NCBI RefSeq assembly: GCF_018141105.1
Contig: NZ_CP054839.1
Span: forward strand, 2,170,001-2,234,000
Length of the DNA: 64,000 nucleotides
Reading direction: 5' to 3'
Source: Saccharopolyspora erythraea
GTDB taxonomy: Bacteria > Actinomycetota > Actinomycetes > Mycobacteriales > Pseudonocardiaceae
Part shown: piece after piece, positions 8,497-16,493 of the stretch
Layout: every line of letters starts with the position of its first letter
How positions within the stretch are numbered: the first letter of the stretch is position 1
Notes under the pieces: model-generated
What the model was told of the DNA's origin: nothing
Database searches by the model: none
Seen by the model: the letters and a program-made list of their open reading frames with translations, nothing else
Position numbers and translations under genes: made by a program

Positions 8497-9621
8497 CTAC
8501 ATCAGCACGACCTGGCGTACCGCTGTTCCGTCGTCCAGGCGGTCGAAGCCGGCGTTGATCTCGTCGAGCCCGAGCCGGTGCGACAGCAGCGCGTCGACCG
8601 GCAAGGCGCCTGATTGGTACATCTGGATGAACCTGGGGACGTCGCGCCGCGGCACGCAAGAACCCAGATAGCTGCCTCGCAGTGTCCGCTCCTCGGCGAC
8701 GATGCTGAGCGCTGGCAACGTCAGGCGGGCCTCGGGATCGGGCAGCCCGACCGTGACGGTGGTGCCGCCGCTGCGGGTCGCGTCGTACGCCTGTTGCAGC
8801 ACGTGCACCACGCCGGTCGTGTCGAGGACCTTCTCCGCGCCTCCGCTGGTGAGTTCGCGGACGCGCAGGACCGCGTCCGGACCGCCCTCGACGGTGTGGG
8901 TGGCGCCGAGTTCGGAGGCGAGTTTCCGCTTGTGCTCCACGAGGTCCACGGCGACCACTGTGGACGCTCCGGCCGCCTTCGCCGCGAGCAGCGCGGCAAG
9001 TCCGACACCGCCGAGGCCGAACACCGCCACGCTGTCACCTGGCCGGATCTGCGCTGAGTACAGGGCGGCGCCGGCCCCGGTCAGGACCGCGCAGCCGAAC
9101 AGCGCGGCGATCTCGAAAGGTACCTCCGTATCCACCTTCACCGCCGACCGGGACGACACCACGATGTGTTCGGCGAAGGCTGACACGCCGAGGTGGTGGT
9201 AGGGCCGGGAGCCGTCCTCCTCGGCGAACCGCATGCCGCCGCCCAGCAGAGCGCCCTTCGTGTTGGCCGCCGCAGCAGGGCCGCACAGCGCCGGGCGGCC
9301 CGCCACGCAGCGCTCGCACTCCCCGCACGACGGGACGAACGCGAGCACGACGTGATCGCCGGGCTCGAAGCCGCTGTCCTGACCGGCCTCCACGACCTCA
9401 CCCGCCGCCTCGTGCCCCAACGCGAGCGGAAGCGGCCGGGGGCGCGAACCGTTGATCACCGAGAGGTCCGAGTGGCACAGCCCGGCCGCCCGCACCCTGA
9501 TCAGCAACTCGCCGGGCCCCGGCGGGTCGAGCTGGAGTGTGGTGACGTCGATCGGCCGGGAGGTCCCGTAGGGCTTCTCAGCTCCGGATTCGCGCAGTAC
9601 GGCCGCACGCACCTGCATCAT
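8497..9621 (-). CDS. Zinc-dependent alcohol dehydrogenase
   Basis: A 374-residue medium-chain (MDR) dehydrogenase that would oxidise an alcohol or reduce an aldehyde with NAD(P). Catalytic zinc ligands are seen in GLCHSD (C49) and GHEAAG (H70, E71). The structural zinc cysteines lie in SCGECERCVAGRPALC (C99, C102, C105, C113). The Rossmann fold has FGLGGVGLAA near residue 205 and an acidic AVDLVE after it, favouring NAD over NADP. The start is ATG at 9619-9621, overlapping the stop of the ABM monooxygenase gene (TGATG), so the two are translationally coupled. The class resembles class III or aryl-alcohol dehydrogenases; the substrate is unknown. Confidence 0.88.
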   Translation of the reverse strand: MMQVRAAVLRESGAEKPYGTSRPIDVTTLQLDPPGPGELLIRVRAAGLCHSDLSVINGSRPRPLPLALGHEAAGEVVEAGQDSGFEPGDHVVLAFVPSCGECERCVAGRPALCGPAAAANTKGALLGGGMRFAEEDGSRPYHHLGVSAFAEHIVVSSRSAVKVDTEVPFEIAALFGCAVLTGAGAALYSAQIRPGDSVAVFGLGGVGLAALLAAKAAGASTVVAVDLVEHKRKLASELGATHTVEGGPDAVLRVRELTSGGAEKVLDTTGVVHVLQQAYDATRSGGTTVTVGLPDPEARLTLPALSIVAEERTLRGSYLGSCVPRRDVPRFIQMYQSGALPVDALLSHRLGLDEINAGFDRLDDGTAVRQVVLM

Positions 9622-9920
9622 CACGCCTCCGATCCGGCGACCGGCGTGCACCGCGTCACCTGCCGCTCCAGCAACAGCGGAATCACCTCGCCGACAACGA
9701 TCCGCTTGAAGTGCTCCGTCTCGCAGTGCCGGGCGAAGTCGTCCTCGGTGTCGTACTCCTCGACCAGGGCGACGATGTCCTCGTCGGTCCCGGCATGCAC
9801 GCCGTAGCGGCGACACCCGGGCTCGGCCAGCGACGCCGGCACCATCGGCTCCAGCAGTTCCAGCACCCGCGCCCGCTCACCGGGCTTGGTGACGTACCGC
9901 GCGACCACGACGAAACTCAT
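9621..9920 (-). CDS. ABM-family (antibiotic biosynthesis monooxygenase) protein
   Basis: A 99-residue single-domain protein with the ferredoxin-like ABM fold. Signs are FVVVARYVTKPGERARVLELL at the start, a central RYGVHAGTDEDIVALVEEYD strand-helix segment, and FARHCETEHFKR, matching the family's conserved helix with histidines. Family members act as cofactor-free oxygenases, haem-degrading enzymes or simply quinone/aldehyde-handling proteins. The ATG at 9918-9920 has GGAGGAG just upstream. It is the first gene of a two-gene operon with the zinc alcohol dehydrogenase, so the pair may detoxify or use a common small carbonyl or phenolic compound. Confidence 0.8.
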   Translation of the reverse strand: MSFVVVARYVTKPGERARVLELLEPMVPASLAEPGCRRYGVHAGTDEDIVALVEEYDTEDDFARHCETEHFKRIVVGEVIPLLLERQVTRCTPVAGSEA

Positions 9921-10030
9921 GCTCCTCCGTTCAGGCGGCCGCAGCCCGGTTGCTCCGGCTCAGCGACCAGGGTGCGGTGTCGGGGGTAGTGGGCGCCAGC
10001 GTCGGACGCCACTAGCTGGGAGGAGTGCGG

Positions 10031-11209
10031 TCACCGCGGGTGGATCGACCGGTGATGGGCTAGGTATTCCACCGCGATGTCGTGGTCCGAGTGACGAGTC
10101 AGCGGCGTTGGGGCCTGTCCGTTCTGGTGAACCGTGAAGTCGTCGGCGATGGTGATAGCGCCACCGTCGAACAAGACATGGCAGTTCGGGCACAGGCAAA
10201 GCACGTTGGAAACAACGTCTGGTCCGTGGTGCGGGCTACCGAGTGCCTTGATGTGAGCACCCTCGGAATACCCGCGACCCCCGATCGAGAGGCGCACACC
10301 GCAGACTTGGCACGTGTGGTCGTGCAGGCGCTTCACGTAGTCTGCGATCTTCGTGGAGCGGATCTTTCGCTGGATTCTTGTTACCGCCACGCCCGGCGAG
10401 TGATTCCCTGCCGGAGGCTGCATCGTTTGAGAGTGTGTTCCGGGGGTGACCTCCTTTTCGGGAGCATCCACCGCTTCAAGTCGGTACCGGCAGATCTTGA
10501 ATCCGCTCTTGCCTGTGCCCATCCAATGCCCGACGACCCGGTAGAGGCCGTCGTAGCGGCACCCCTTCTCAGGGAGGTACTTGTGCCGTTCCGGATCGGG
10601 CTTGCTTTTCGTGGCGCCCCTGATGACGCGTACTGGCTCGCCGGAGAGTTCGCTCGTCACGAGCGCGGCGTTGCCCGAGTCGCTGAAGGATTGATCCTTG
10701 GTTTGGTGCCGTGCGCCGGGCTCCTTGCCGCCATGTCCGGTATAAATGATGACCGACCAGAAGTCTTCGTCATCTTCGTAACCGTCCGAAACAACGATGG
10801 ACTCCGCGCCAGTCTCCCCGGTTCCAACGATGCCTGCCTGAAAGCTGCGATGCATCCCGACGCGGGCGGCTGCCTTGCGTGACTCGAAGCTAGAGCCAAC
10901 TGGATAGCCGTCCATTTCGCCGAAGTGCTTTCTGGTGGCTTCATAGACCTCAAGCTCGAAAGATTTGAGGATTTTGGCGAACTCTTCTTCCCTTTCGCTG
11001 AACACTAGGATTGACAGCGGGCTTCCCGTTGCTCGCTTATGGGTTGCTGAAACTAGTTCGTAGGCATCGTAACGATGGCCGGCACGCTCGATCAGGAACC
11101 TGTTGCCCGGTTGGACTCCGTGTTTGGAGCGGAACTCCTCGCTCCCCAACTCGTCGTGTTCGCTGATCGTCTTGTAGAGGGCGTCTCGGGTAAGCGCGTC
11201 GATGCTCAC
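10031..11209 (-). CDS. SRA(YDG)-HNH type IV restriction endonuclease
   Basis: A 392-residue candidate nuclease for modified DNA. Residues ~4-85 (ALTRDALYKTISEHDELG, later RYDAYELVSATHKRATG) resemble the N-terminal head domain of ScoMcrA-like enzymes. The middle (about 90-260) is an SRA/YDG domain that flips out modified cytosines, with GYEDDEDFWSVIIYTGHGG and the name-giving YDG in CRYDGLYRVVGHW. The C-terminus is an HNH nuclease: CQVCG (C300, C303), GAH (H319), CPNCH (C341, C344-region) and LFDGG. The start is GTG at 11207-11209. No separate sulphur-binding domain as in ScoMcrA is evident. It is monocistronic and divergent from the epimerase gene, and no methyltransferase is nearby, as expected for type IV enzymes. 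Confidence 0.85.
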   Translation of the reverse strand: MSIDALTRDALYKTISEHDELGSEEFRSKHGVQPGNRFLIERAGHRYDAYELVSATHKRATGSPLSILVFSEREEEFAKILKSFELEVYEATRKHFGEMDGYPVGSSFESRKAAARVGMHRSFQAGIVGTGETGAESIVVSDGYEDDEDFWSVIIYTGHGGKEPGARHQTKDQSFSDSGNAALVTSELSGEPVRVIRGATKSKPDPERHKYLPEKGCRYDGLYRVVGHWMGTGKSGFKICRYRLEAVDAPEKEVTPGTHSQTMQPPAGNHSPGVAVTRIQRKIRSTKIADYVKRLHDHTCQVCGVRLSIGGRGYSEGAHIKALGSPHHGPDVVSNVLCLCPNCHVLFDGGAITIADDFTVHQNGQAPTPLTRHSDHDIAVEYLAHHRSIHPR

Positions 11210-11312
11210 GTCGTCACACTAATGGGTGTCACCGACACGTGTGGCGAAACTGCAAAGAGTCAGAGCGGGGAGTCGTCGTTCGCCCTGCTCCCAGACCTGC
11301 TTGCATGGAGGC

Positions 11313-12239
11313 ATGCGCGTAGTTGTCACGGGAGCTGCTGGGTACGTCGGGCGGGCGGTGGTGGGGGAGTTGCTGGGCGCCGGGCACGAGGTCGGGGCGC
11401 TGGTGCGGCGGGCGCCTGCGGCGGACCTCGGGGAGGTGGAGCTGCACCACGGCGACCTGCTCGACGAGGACGCGGTGGCGGCTGCGGTAAGGGGTGCGGA
11501 TGCCGTCGTGCACCTGGCGGGGCTGACGCGGGTGCGTGAGTCGGTGGAGCACCCGGGGCGGTTCTACCGGGTGAACGTCGGGGGTACTGCGACGGTGGTC
11601 GAGGCGCTGATGAGCACGGCGGCGGCCACGGGGGCCGTGCCGCGGTTCGTCCTCGCTTCGACCGGGGCCGTGTACGGGGCGCCGAAGAAGCAGCCGATCG
11701 CCGAAGACGCGACGCCGCATCCGCAGAGCCCCTACGCCGCAACGAAGTTGGCGGCGGAGCAGTTGCTGGACGCCGCTGCGAATGCGGGTGGGATCGCGGC
11801 GGCGACCGTCCGGATCTTCAACGCCGCGGGGTCGGTCGGCGGCCACGCGGATGCCGACGACACGCGGATCATCCCGCGCGCCCTGGCCGCGGCGGCGGGG
11901 CACATTCCGCATGTCGAGGTGTACGGCGACGGTTCGGCGGTGCGCGACTACGTGCACGTCGCCGACATCGCGAGCGCGATCGGGACAGTCCTGGCGCACA
12001 GCAGCGAGGGGCGGCACGAGGTGTTCAACGTGGGCGCGACGCCGGCGAGCGTGGCCGACATCATCGACGCGGCCGAGGCGGTGACCGGCCGTCGGGTTCC
12101 GGTCGTCCGCAAGCCCGCCAACCCCGCCGAGTCGCCGGAACTGCGCGCCGACACCGCCAAGCTCCGCGGGCTCGGTTGGGAGCCCCGGCGCTCCGCTCTC
12201 CGGCAGCTCATCACCGACCAGTGGAACCCGACGCGATGA
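11313..12239 (+). CDS. NAD-dependent epimerase/dehydratase
   Basis: A 308-residue extended short-chain dehydrogenase. The Rossmann nucleotide site is GAAGYVG (residues 7-13), HLAGLT is the usual strand-4 motif, and the catalytic Ser/Tyr/Lys are in LASTGAVYG and SPYAATK (YxxxK near residue 140). The C-terminal half has the sugar-nucleotide epimerase phrases RIFNAAG, VEVYGDGSAVRDYVHV and VFNVG, close to UDP-glucose 4-epimerase (GalE). It stands alone, divergent from the restriction gene, so the sugar is not indicated. ATG at 11313 has GGAGG almost adjacent (one-base spacing), which is tight; the longer GTG/ATG options upstream read as arginine-rich non-coding sequence. Confidence 0.82.
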   Translation: MRVVVTGAAGYVGRAVVGELLGAGHEVGALVRRAPAADLGEVELHHGDLLDEDAVAAAVRGADAVVHLAGLTRVRESVEHPGRFYRVNVGGTATVVEALMSTAAATGAVPRFVLASTGAVYGAPKKQPIAEDATPHPQSPYAATKLAAEQLLDAAANAGGIAAATVRIFNAAGSVGGHADADDTRIIPRALAAAAGHIPHVEVYGDGSAVRDYVHVADIASAIGTVLAHSSEGRHEVFNVGATPASVADIIDAAEAVTGRRVPVVRKPANPAESPELRADTAKLRGLGWEPRRSALRQLITDQWNPTR

Positions 12240-12351
12240 CCGGACGGAGTGGTCTGCGCAACAGGGTGTTGACCTCTACATAACTGGAAGTCTCAGGATT
12301 CTTCCCGTCGCAAGCAGTCCCGAAGAGGGGCTACGTCGAAGGGAATTCGTG

Positions 12352-12924
12352 ATGTCCGAGACCGCGCTGCGCCTGGCCGTCATCGTCGGTAGCACCCGTG
12401 AAGGCCGTTTCGCCGAGACGGTGTCCGCTTGGTTCGCCGAGCAGGCCCACACGCACAACGACATGGACGTCGACGTCATCGACCTCGCCGACGCCGGGCT
12501 GCCAGCCGTGCATCCGGCCGAGGCCACACCGCCGTTGCAGGACTTCGCCGCGCGCCTCGACGCCGCCGACGCGTTCGTGATCGTGACGCCGGAGTACAAC
12601 CACGGCTACCCGGCGTCGCTGAAGTTCGCCATCGACTCGGCGTACCGGGAGTGGAATGCCAAACCGGTCGGGTTCGTCTCCTACGGCGGTATCTCGGGTG
12701 GACTGCGGGCGGTGGAGCAACTGCGGCAGATCTTCGCCGAGCTGCATGCGGTCACCGTCCGCGACACGGTCAGCTTCCACGGTGTCTGGGGGCAGTTCGG
12801 TGAGGACGGCAACCCGGTCGATGCGGAAGGCGTGAACCAGGCCGCGAAGAAGATGCTCGACCAGTTGGTCTGGTGGGGTAGGGCGACGCGGGACGCCCGC
12901 ACCCACCGCCCCTACGCCGCCTAG
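12352..12924 (+). CDS. NADPH-dependent FMN reductase
   Basis: A 190-residue flavodoxin-fold protein. The FMN phosphate loop is GSTREGR (residues 12-18), and the second flavin contact is TPEYNHGYPASLK (about 81-93), which is diagnostic for the NADPH-dependent FMN reductase/azoreductase family. VSYGGISGGLRAVEQLRQ follows, as usual. ATG at 12352 is preceded by AAGGG; a GTG lies directly before it. It would reduce flavins, quinones or azo compounds in the cytoplasm. No partner monooxygenase is adjacent. Confidence 0.88.
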   Translation: MSETALRLAVIVGSTREGRFAETVSAWFAEQAHTHNDMDVDVIDLADAGLPAVHPAEATPPLQDFAARLDAADAFVIVTPEYNHGYPASLKFAIDSAYREWNAKPVGFVSYGGISGGLRAVEQLRQIFAELHAVTVRDTVSFHGVWGQFGEDGNPVDAEGVNQAAKKMLDQLVWWGRATRDARTHRPYAA

Positions 12925-13253
12925 GGGTCCAAGGGGGATGGCCGGCAGGGCGGGTCTGTGGACTCGCGGAGCGGGAACCAGGCCGGGGTCTTGCGGGGCG
13001 GGCCGCATTGGGCCGCATCGCGCTGGACGACGCCAACGACGGAGCCCGGCACGGCGGCAGCTCGCCGGTAGCCGCAGCCTCCGTGACCGGACCTGGTCGC
13101 CGAGGTGCGCCGAACGCACCGCCGAACCGGATATCCCGGACAAGTCGCCGCCGCTCCTCTGTCCTTGCCGCCCAACCGGACCTATCCAGGCGGACCGCTC
13201 TGGAGGGAAGCTACTGCGATCACGCTGACCCGCAGGGGCGCTGGGGAGGGCTG
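12925..13253. other. Intergenic region without recognised gene
   Basis: About 330 bases with no supported gene. The end carries GGGGAGGG, the ribosome binding site of the DUF3048 gene at 13254, and the promoter of that gene presumably lies here. Confidence 0.4.
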
Positions 13254-14216
13254 ATGCGGCGGCCATGGCTTTCGCGAGTGCTGGGTGTCCTGACGGCGAC
13301 CACGCTGCTGCTCGTCGGCGGCGTGGTCGCCCAGCGCACCACGACGCTCCCGCACGTCGCGCCCGCCGCTCCGCCGCCGGCTCCGGCGCCGCAGCCGGCG
13401 CCGCCTCCGCCGCTGGGGCCGCCGGTCCTCGCGGTGAAGGTCGACAACGCTCCCGCCGCGCGCCCGCCGACCGGGCTCGGCGCCGCCGACGTCGTGTTCG
13501 TCGAGCCCGTTGAGGCCGGCATCACCCGGCTGATCGCCGTGTTCGCCTCCGCGCGACCGCCGGTCGTCGGGCCGGTGCGCAGCGCGCGCGAGACGGACCT
13601 GCACCTGCTTCCGCAGTTCGGCCGCCCGACGCTGGCTTTCTCCGGTGCCGCGCCCGAACTGCAACCCGCGATCGACCAGGCGTCGGTGCACAACGCGTCC
13701 GCCATCGCGACGCCGAACGCCTACTTCCGCAGTGGTGACCGGAAAGCCCCGCACAACATGTACGTGCGCCCCGATCGCCTGCCGCCCGGTGACGGATGGT
13801 CGCCGCGTGCGCCGCTGGTGTTCGGGCCACCCCCGCCCGGCGGGGTGCCGAGCACCGGCCAGGAGGTTCGCTACCGCGCCGCGTCGATGTCCTTCCAGTG
13901 GTCGGACGGGCGATGGCTGGTGTCGATGGACGGACGTCCGCACGCTTCCGTCGACAGTGGACGGACAGCGGCGAGTACCGTTGTGCTGCAACACGTTCCC
14001 GTGCGCGACTCGGCTCTCGAAGACAGCGTCGGCAACGTGTCGCCGTTCGCCGAGACCGTCGGTACCGGCCGGGCCACGGTGTTGCGTGACGGCATGGCGT
14101 GGGAGGCGACGTGGTCGCGTCCGGCGCCCGACCTCGGCACCACCTACACGACGCCGACCGGTGAGCCGATTCCGTTCGCCCCGGGGCAGGTGTGGATCGT
14201 GCTCGTCCCGGCCTGA
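13254..14216 (+). CDS. DUF3048 family membrane-anchored protein
   Basis: A 320-residue protein placed outside the cell. A signal anchor (about residues 6-27, LSRVLGVLTATTLLLVGGVV) is followed by a proline/alanine-rich spacer (to ~50) and then the two-part DUF3048 domain. Typical phrases are LAVKVDNAPAARPPTGLGAAD, VFVEPVEAGITRLIAVF and GPVRSARETDL in the N-terminal part and VWIVLVPA at the end. The family includes the lipoprotein YerB; its biochemical role is not established. ATG at 13254 has GGGAGGG eight bases upstream. The spacer suggests it reaches through the cell wall. Confidence 0.82.
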   Translation: MRRPWLSRVLGVLTATTLLLVGGVVAQRTTTLPHVAPAAPPPAPAPQPAPPPPLGPPVLAVKVDNAPAARPPTGLGAADVVFVEPVEAGITRLIAVFASARPPVVGPVRSARETDLHLLPQFGRPTLAFSGAAPELQPAIDQASVHNASAIATPNAYFRSGDRKAPHNMYVRPDRLPPGDGWSPRAPLVFGPPPPGGVPSTGQEVRYRAASMSFQWSDGRWLVSMDGRPHASVDSGRTAASTVVLQHVPVRDSALEDSVGNVSPFAETVGTGRATVLRDGMAWEATWSRPAPDLGTTYTTPTGEPIPFAPGQVWIVLVPA

Positions 14217-14280
14217 CGCGGCACCTAGCCCGAACGCGCACGAAAAATGAAGCTGGCGAACTCGCAGGAGATGTGGAACT

Positions 14281-14318
14281 GTGGAGATTTGGTGTCTGTG
14301 AAAACAGACCAACTCCAC
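14281..14318 (+). promoter_or_regulatory. Leader hairpin upstream of helR
   Basis: The 38 bases fold into one hairpin: GTGGAG pairs with CTCCAC, TTGG with CCAA and TCTGT with ACAGA around a GAAA loop, with only two 2-base bulges on the left arm (15 base pairs in all). It ends 33 bases before the GTG of helR, in an AT-richer leader unlike its surroundings. It could be a protein-binding inverted repeat or an RNA structure. helR genes in actinomycetes are induced by rifamycins through a promoter element; I cannot confirm that this is that element. Confidence 0.6.
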
Positions 14319-14351
14319 TTCCAATCAAATTGTATCGAATGCGAGGGGAAA

Positions 14352-16493
14352 GTGTCAAACGGTGGGCGGGATGGAGAACTGGCGGCCGATCGCGAACACG
14401 TCGCGCACCTCTACCGGCGCGTCGCTGCCGAGCGCGAGGCGCTGACGAGCAGGCTCGATGCGACGGTGCGCGAGAGCACACCAGGCGCGGAATGGCAGCG
14501 CGACATGGCGTCCGACGCGTTGCGGCAGCGACTCAGCGCACTCCGGATCGCCGACAACGGATTGTGCTTCGGGCGTCTCGACGACCGCGACGGCAATCGC
14601 ACCTACATCGGCAGAATGGGCGTTTTCGACGAGTCCGAAGAATACGAGCCGTTGCTGCTGGACTGGCGTGCCCCGGCGGCTCGGCCGTTCTACTGCGCGA
14701 CCGCAAAGCACCCCGATGGCATCGTGCGGCGCCGGCACCTGCGCACCAGCGGTCGTGCGGTGGTGGACTTCCACGACGACTTCCTCGACGAGGGCCACGC
14801 CCCGGCCGACTCCGCGCTCCTGGCTGCGGTCGACGCCCCGCGCGGCACGACGATGCGCGACATCGTCTCGACGATCCAGGCCGAGCAGGACGAGATCATC
14901 CGCCTCGACCACCCCGGTGTGCTGGTGATCGACGGCGGACCCGGCACCGGCAAGACCGTCGTCGCACTGCACCGGGTCGCCTACCTGCTGTACCACCGAC
15001 GCGAGACGTTGTCCCGCCGCGGGGTGCTGATCGTCGGGCCGAACCGCGGTTTTCTGCGCTACATCAGCAATGTGCTGCCCAGTCTCGGCGAGACCGACGT
15101 GGTGTCGGCGACGCCGGGGGAGTTGTTCCCCGGCGTGGCCACCGCCGCGGAGGAGGAGCCCGAACTCCAGCGCCTGAAAGGACGTTCGTCCATGGTGGAC
15201 GTCCTCGCCGCGGCCGTTGCCGATCGCCAGGAAATCCCACACCACCCGATCCCGATCGAACTGGACGACGTGACGGTCCTGATCGACGAGACGACAGCCA
15301 CCACCGCCCGCGAGAAGGCCAGAGCCACCGGATTCGCCCACAACAAGGCACGACCGGTGTTCCGCCGCGCGCTGATCGAGTGCCTGACCGACGCCGCCGT
15401 GAACAAGATCGGCGAAGGCTGGCTCACGACAGCGGACACCGCGATCAGGAACGACCTCGCCGCTGACGTCCGCCACGAGCTCGAACGCAGTCCGGACCTG
15501 CGCGACGCGCTCGACGAGCTGTGGCCGCGCCTCACTCCGCAACGCCTGCTGGCGGACCTGTTCGGCTCCCGGGAGCGATTGGCCGCCGTGGGCCTCGGCG
15601 AGGAGTGGTTCCGCGTGCGAGGCGACGCCTGGACGGTCTCCGACGTGCCGCTGCTCGACGAGGCGGTGGAGTTCCTCGGGCAGGAGGAACGGCCGCAACA
15701 GCGCCAGGACGTGGACTACGCGCTCGGCGTCCTGCAGATCCTCGACACCGACGAGGACGACGAGACGCTGCGCGCGGTGGACGTCATCGACGCCCGGCAA
15801 CTCGCAGAACGCAACGTCGAGCGCGACCACCGCTCCGTGGCCGAGCGGGCCGCCGCCGACCGCGACTGGACCTACGGCCACGTCGTGCTCGACGAGGCGC
15901 AGGAGCTGTCCGAGATGGACTGGCGGCTGATCATGCGCCGCTGCCCGTCCAAGTCCGTCACCATCGTCGGCGACCTCGCGCAGCGCCGGTCCGAGGCGGG
16001 CGCGCGGAGCTGGGCGGACATGCTCGACGACCACGTGCCGAGGCGCTGGCTGCACCGCAGGCTCGCGATCAACTACCGCACGCCCGCCGGGATCATGGCC
16101 GTCGCCGCCGAGGTCCTGGCGGGGCTGGACCCCGCGCTGGAGCCGCCGGAATCGGTTCGGGCTAACGGAATCCTGCCGTGGTCGAAGCAGGTCGCCCCCG
16201 AAGAGCTCGGCGAGGCGGTGGCAGACGCCGTCCGTGACGGCACGGTCGTCATCGCCCCGGCAGAGCTGAACCTGCCGGAAGCGATGACGCCGAAGGCGTC
16301 GAAGGGCCTGGAGTTCGATTCCGTCATCGTCGTGGAGCCGCAGAAGATCCTGTCCGGACGGCAGGGTTTGGCGGAGCTGTACGTGGCGCTCACCCGCGCC
16401 ACGCAGCGGCTCGGCGTCCTGCACACCGAGCCGCTGACCGGCGCGTGGAGCCGAAAACTGGAGCCCTACGAGGTCGGGCGGCCGGAGAGGTAG
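14352..16493 (+). CDS. helR: HelR/HelD-like RNA polymerase-recycling ATPase
   Basis: A 713-residue superfamily 1 (UvrD/Rep-like) motor. Family members bind RNA polymerase, displace stalled complexes and rifamycins, and recycle the enzyme. The N-terminus (HVAHLYRRVAAEREALTSRL) is the coiled-coil arm, followed by the typical LLLDWRAPAARPFY. Walker A is GGPGTGKTVVAL near residue 195, motif II is LDEAQELS near 513, then GDLAQR and a C-terminal KGLEFDSV plus LYVALTRATQRLGVLHTE. I chose GTG at 14352 because GAGGGG lies just before it; an upstream in-frame ATG at 14247 would put the leader hairpin inside the protein. It overlaps the convergent amidohydrolase gene by 28 bases. Confidence 0.85.
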   Translation: MSNGGRDGELAADREHVAHLYRRVAAEREALTSRLDATVRESTPGAEWQRDMASDALRQRLSALRIADNGLCFGRLDDRDGNRTYIGRMGVFDESEEYEPLLLDWRAPAARPFYCATAKHPDGIVRRRHLRTSGRAVVDFHDDFLDEGHAPADSALLAAVDAPRGTTMRDIVSTIQAEQDEIIRLDHPGVLVIDGGPGTGKTVVALHRVAYLLYHRRETLSRRGVLIVGPNRGFLRYISNVLPSLGETDVVSATPGELFPGVATAAEEEPELQRLKGRSSMVDVLAAAVADRQEIPHHPIPIELDDVTVLIDETTATTAREKARATGFAHNKARPVFRRALIECLTDAAVNKIGEGWLTTADTAIRNDLAADVRHELERSPDLRDALDELWPRLTPQRLLADLFGSRERLAAVGLGEEWFRVRGDAWTVSDVPLLDEAVEFLGQEERPQQRQDVDYALGVLQILDTDEDDETLRAVDVIDARQLAERNVERDHRSVAERAAADRDWTYGHVVLDEAQELSEMDWRLIMRRCPSKSVTIVGDLAQRRSEAGARSWADMLDDHVPRRWLHRRLAINYRTPAGIMAVAAEVLAGLDPALEPPESVRANGILPWSKQVAPEELGEAVADAVRDGTVVIAPAELNLPEAMTPKASKGLEFDSVIVVEPQKILSGRQGLAELYVALTRATQRLGVLHTEPLTGAWSRKLEPYEVGRPER

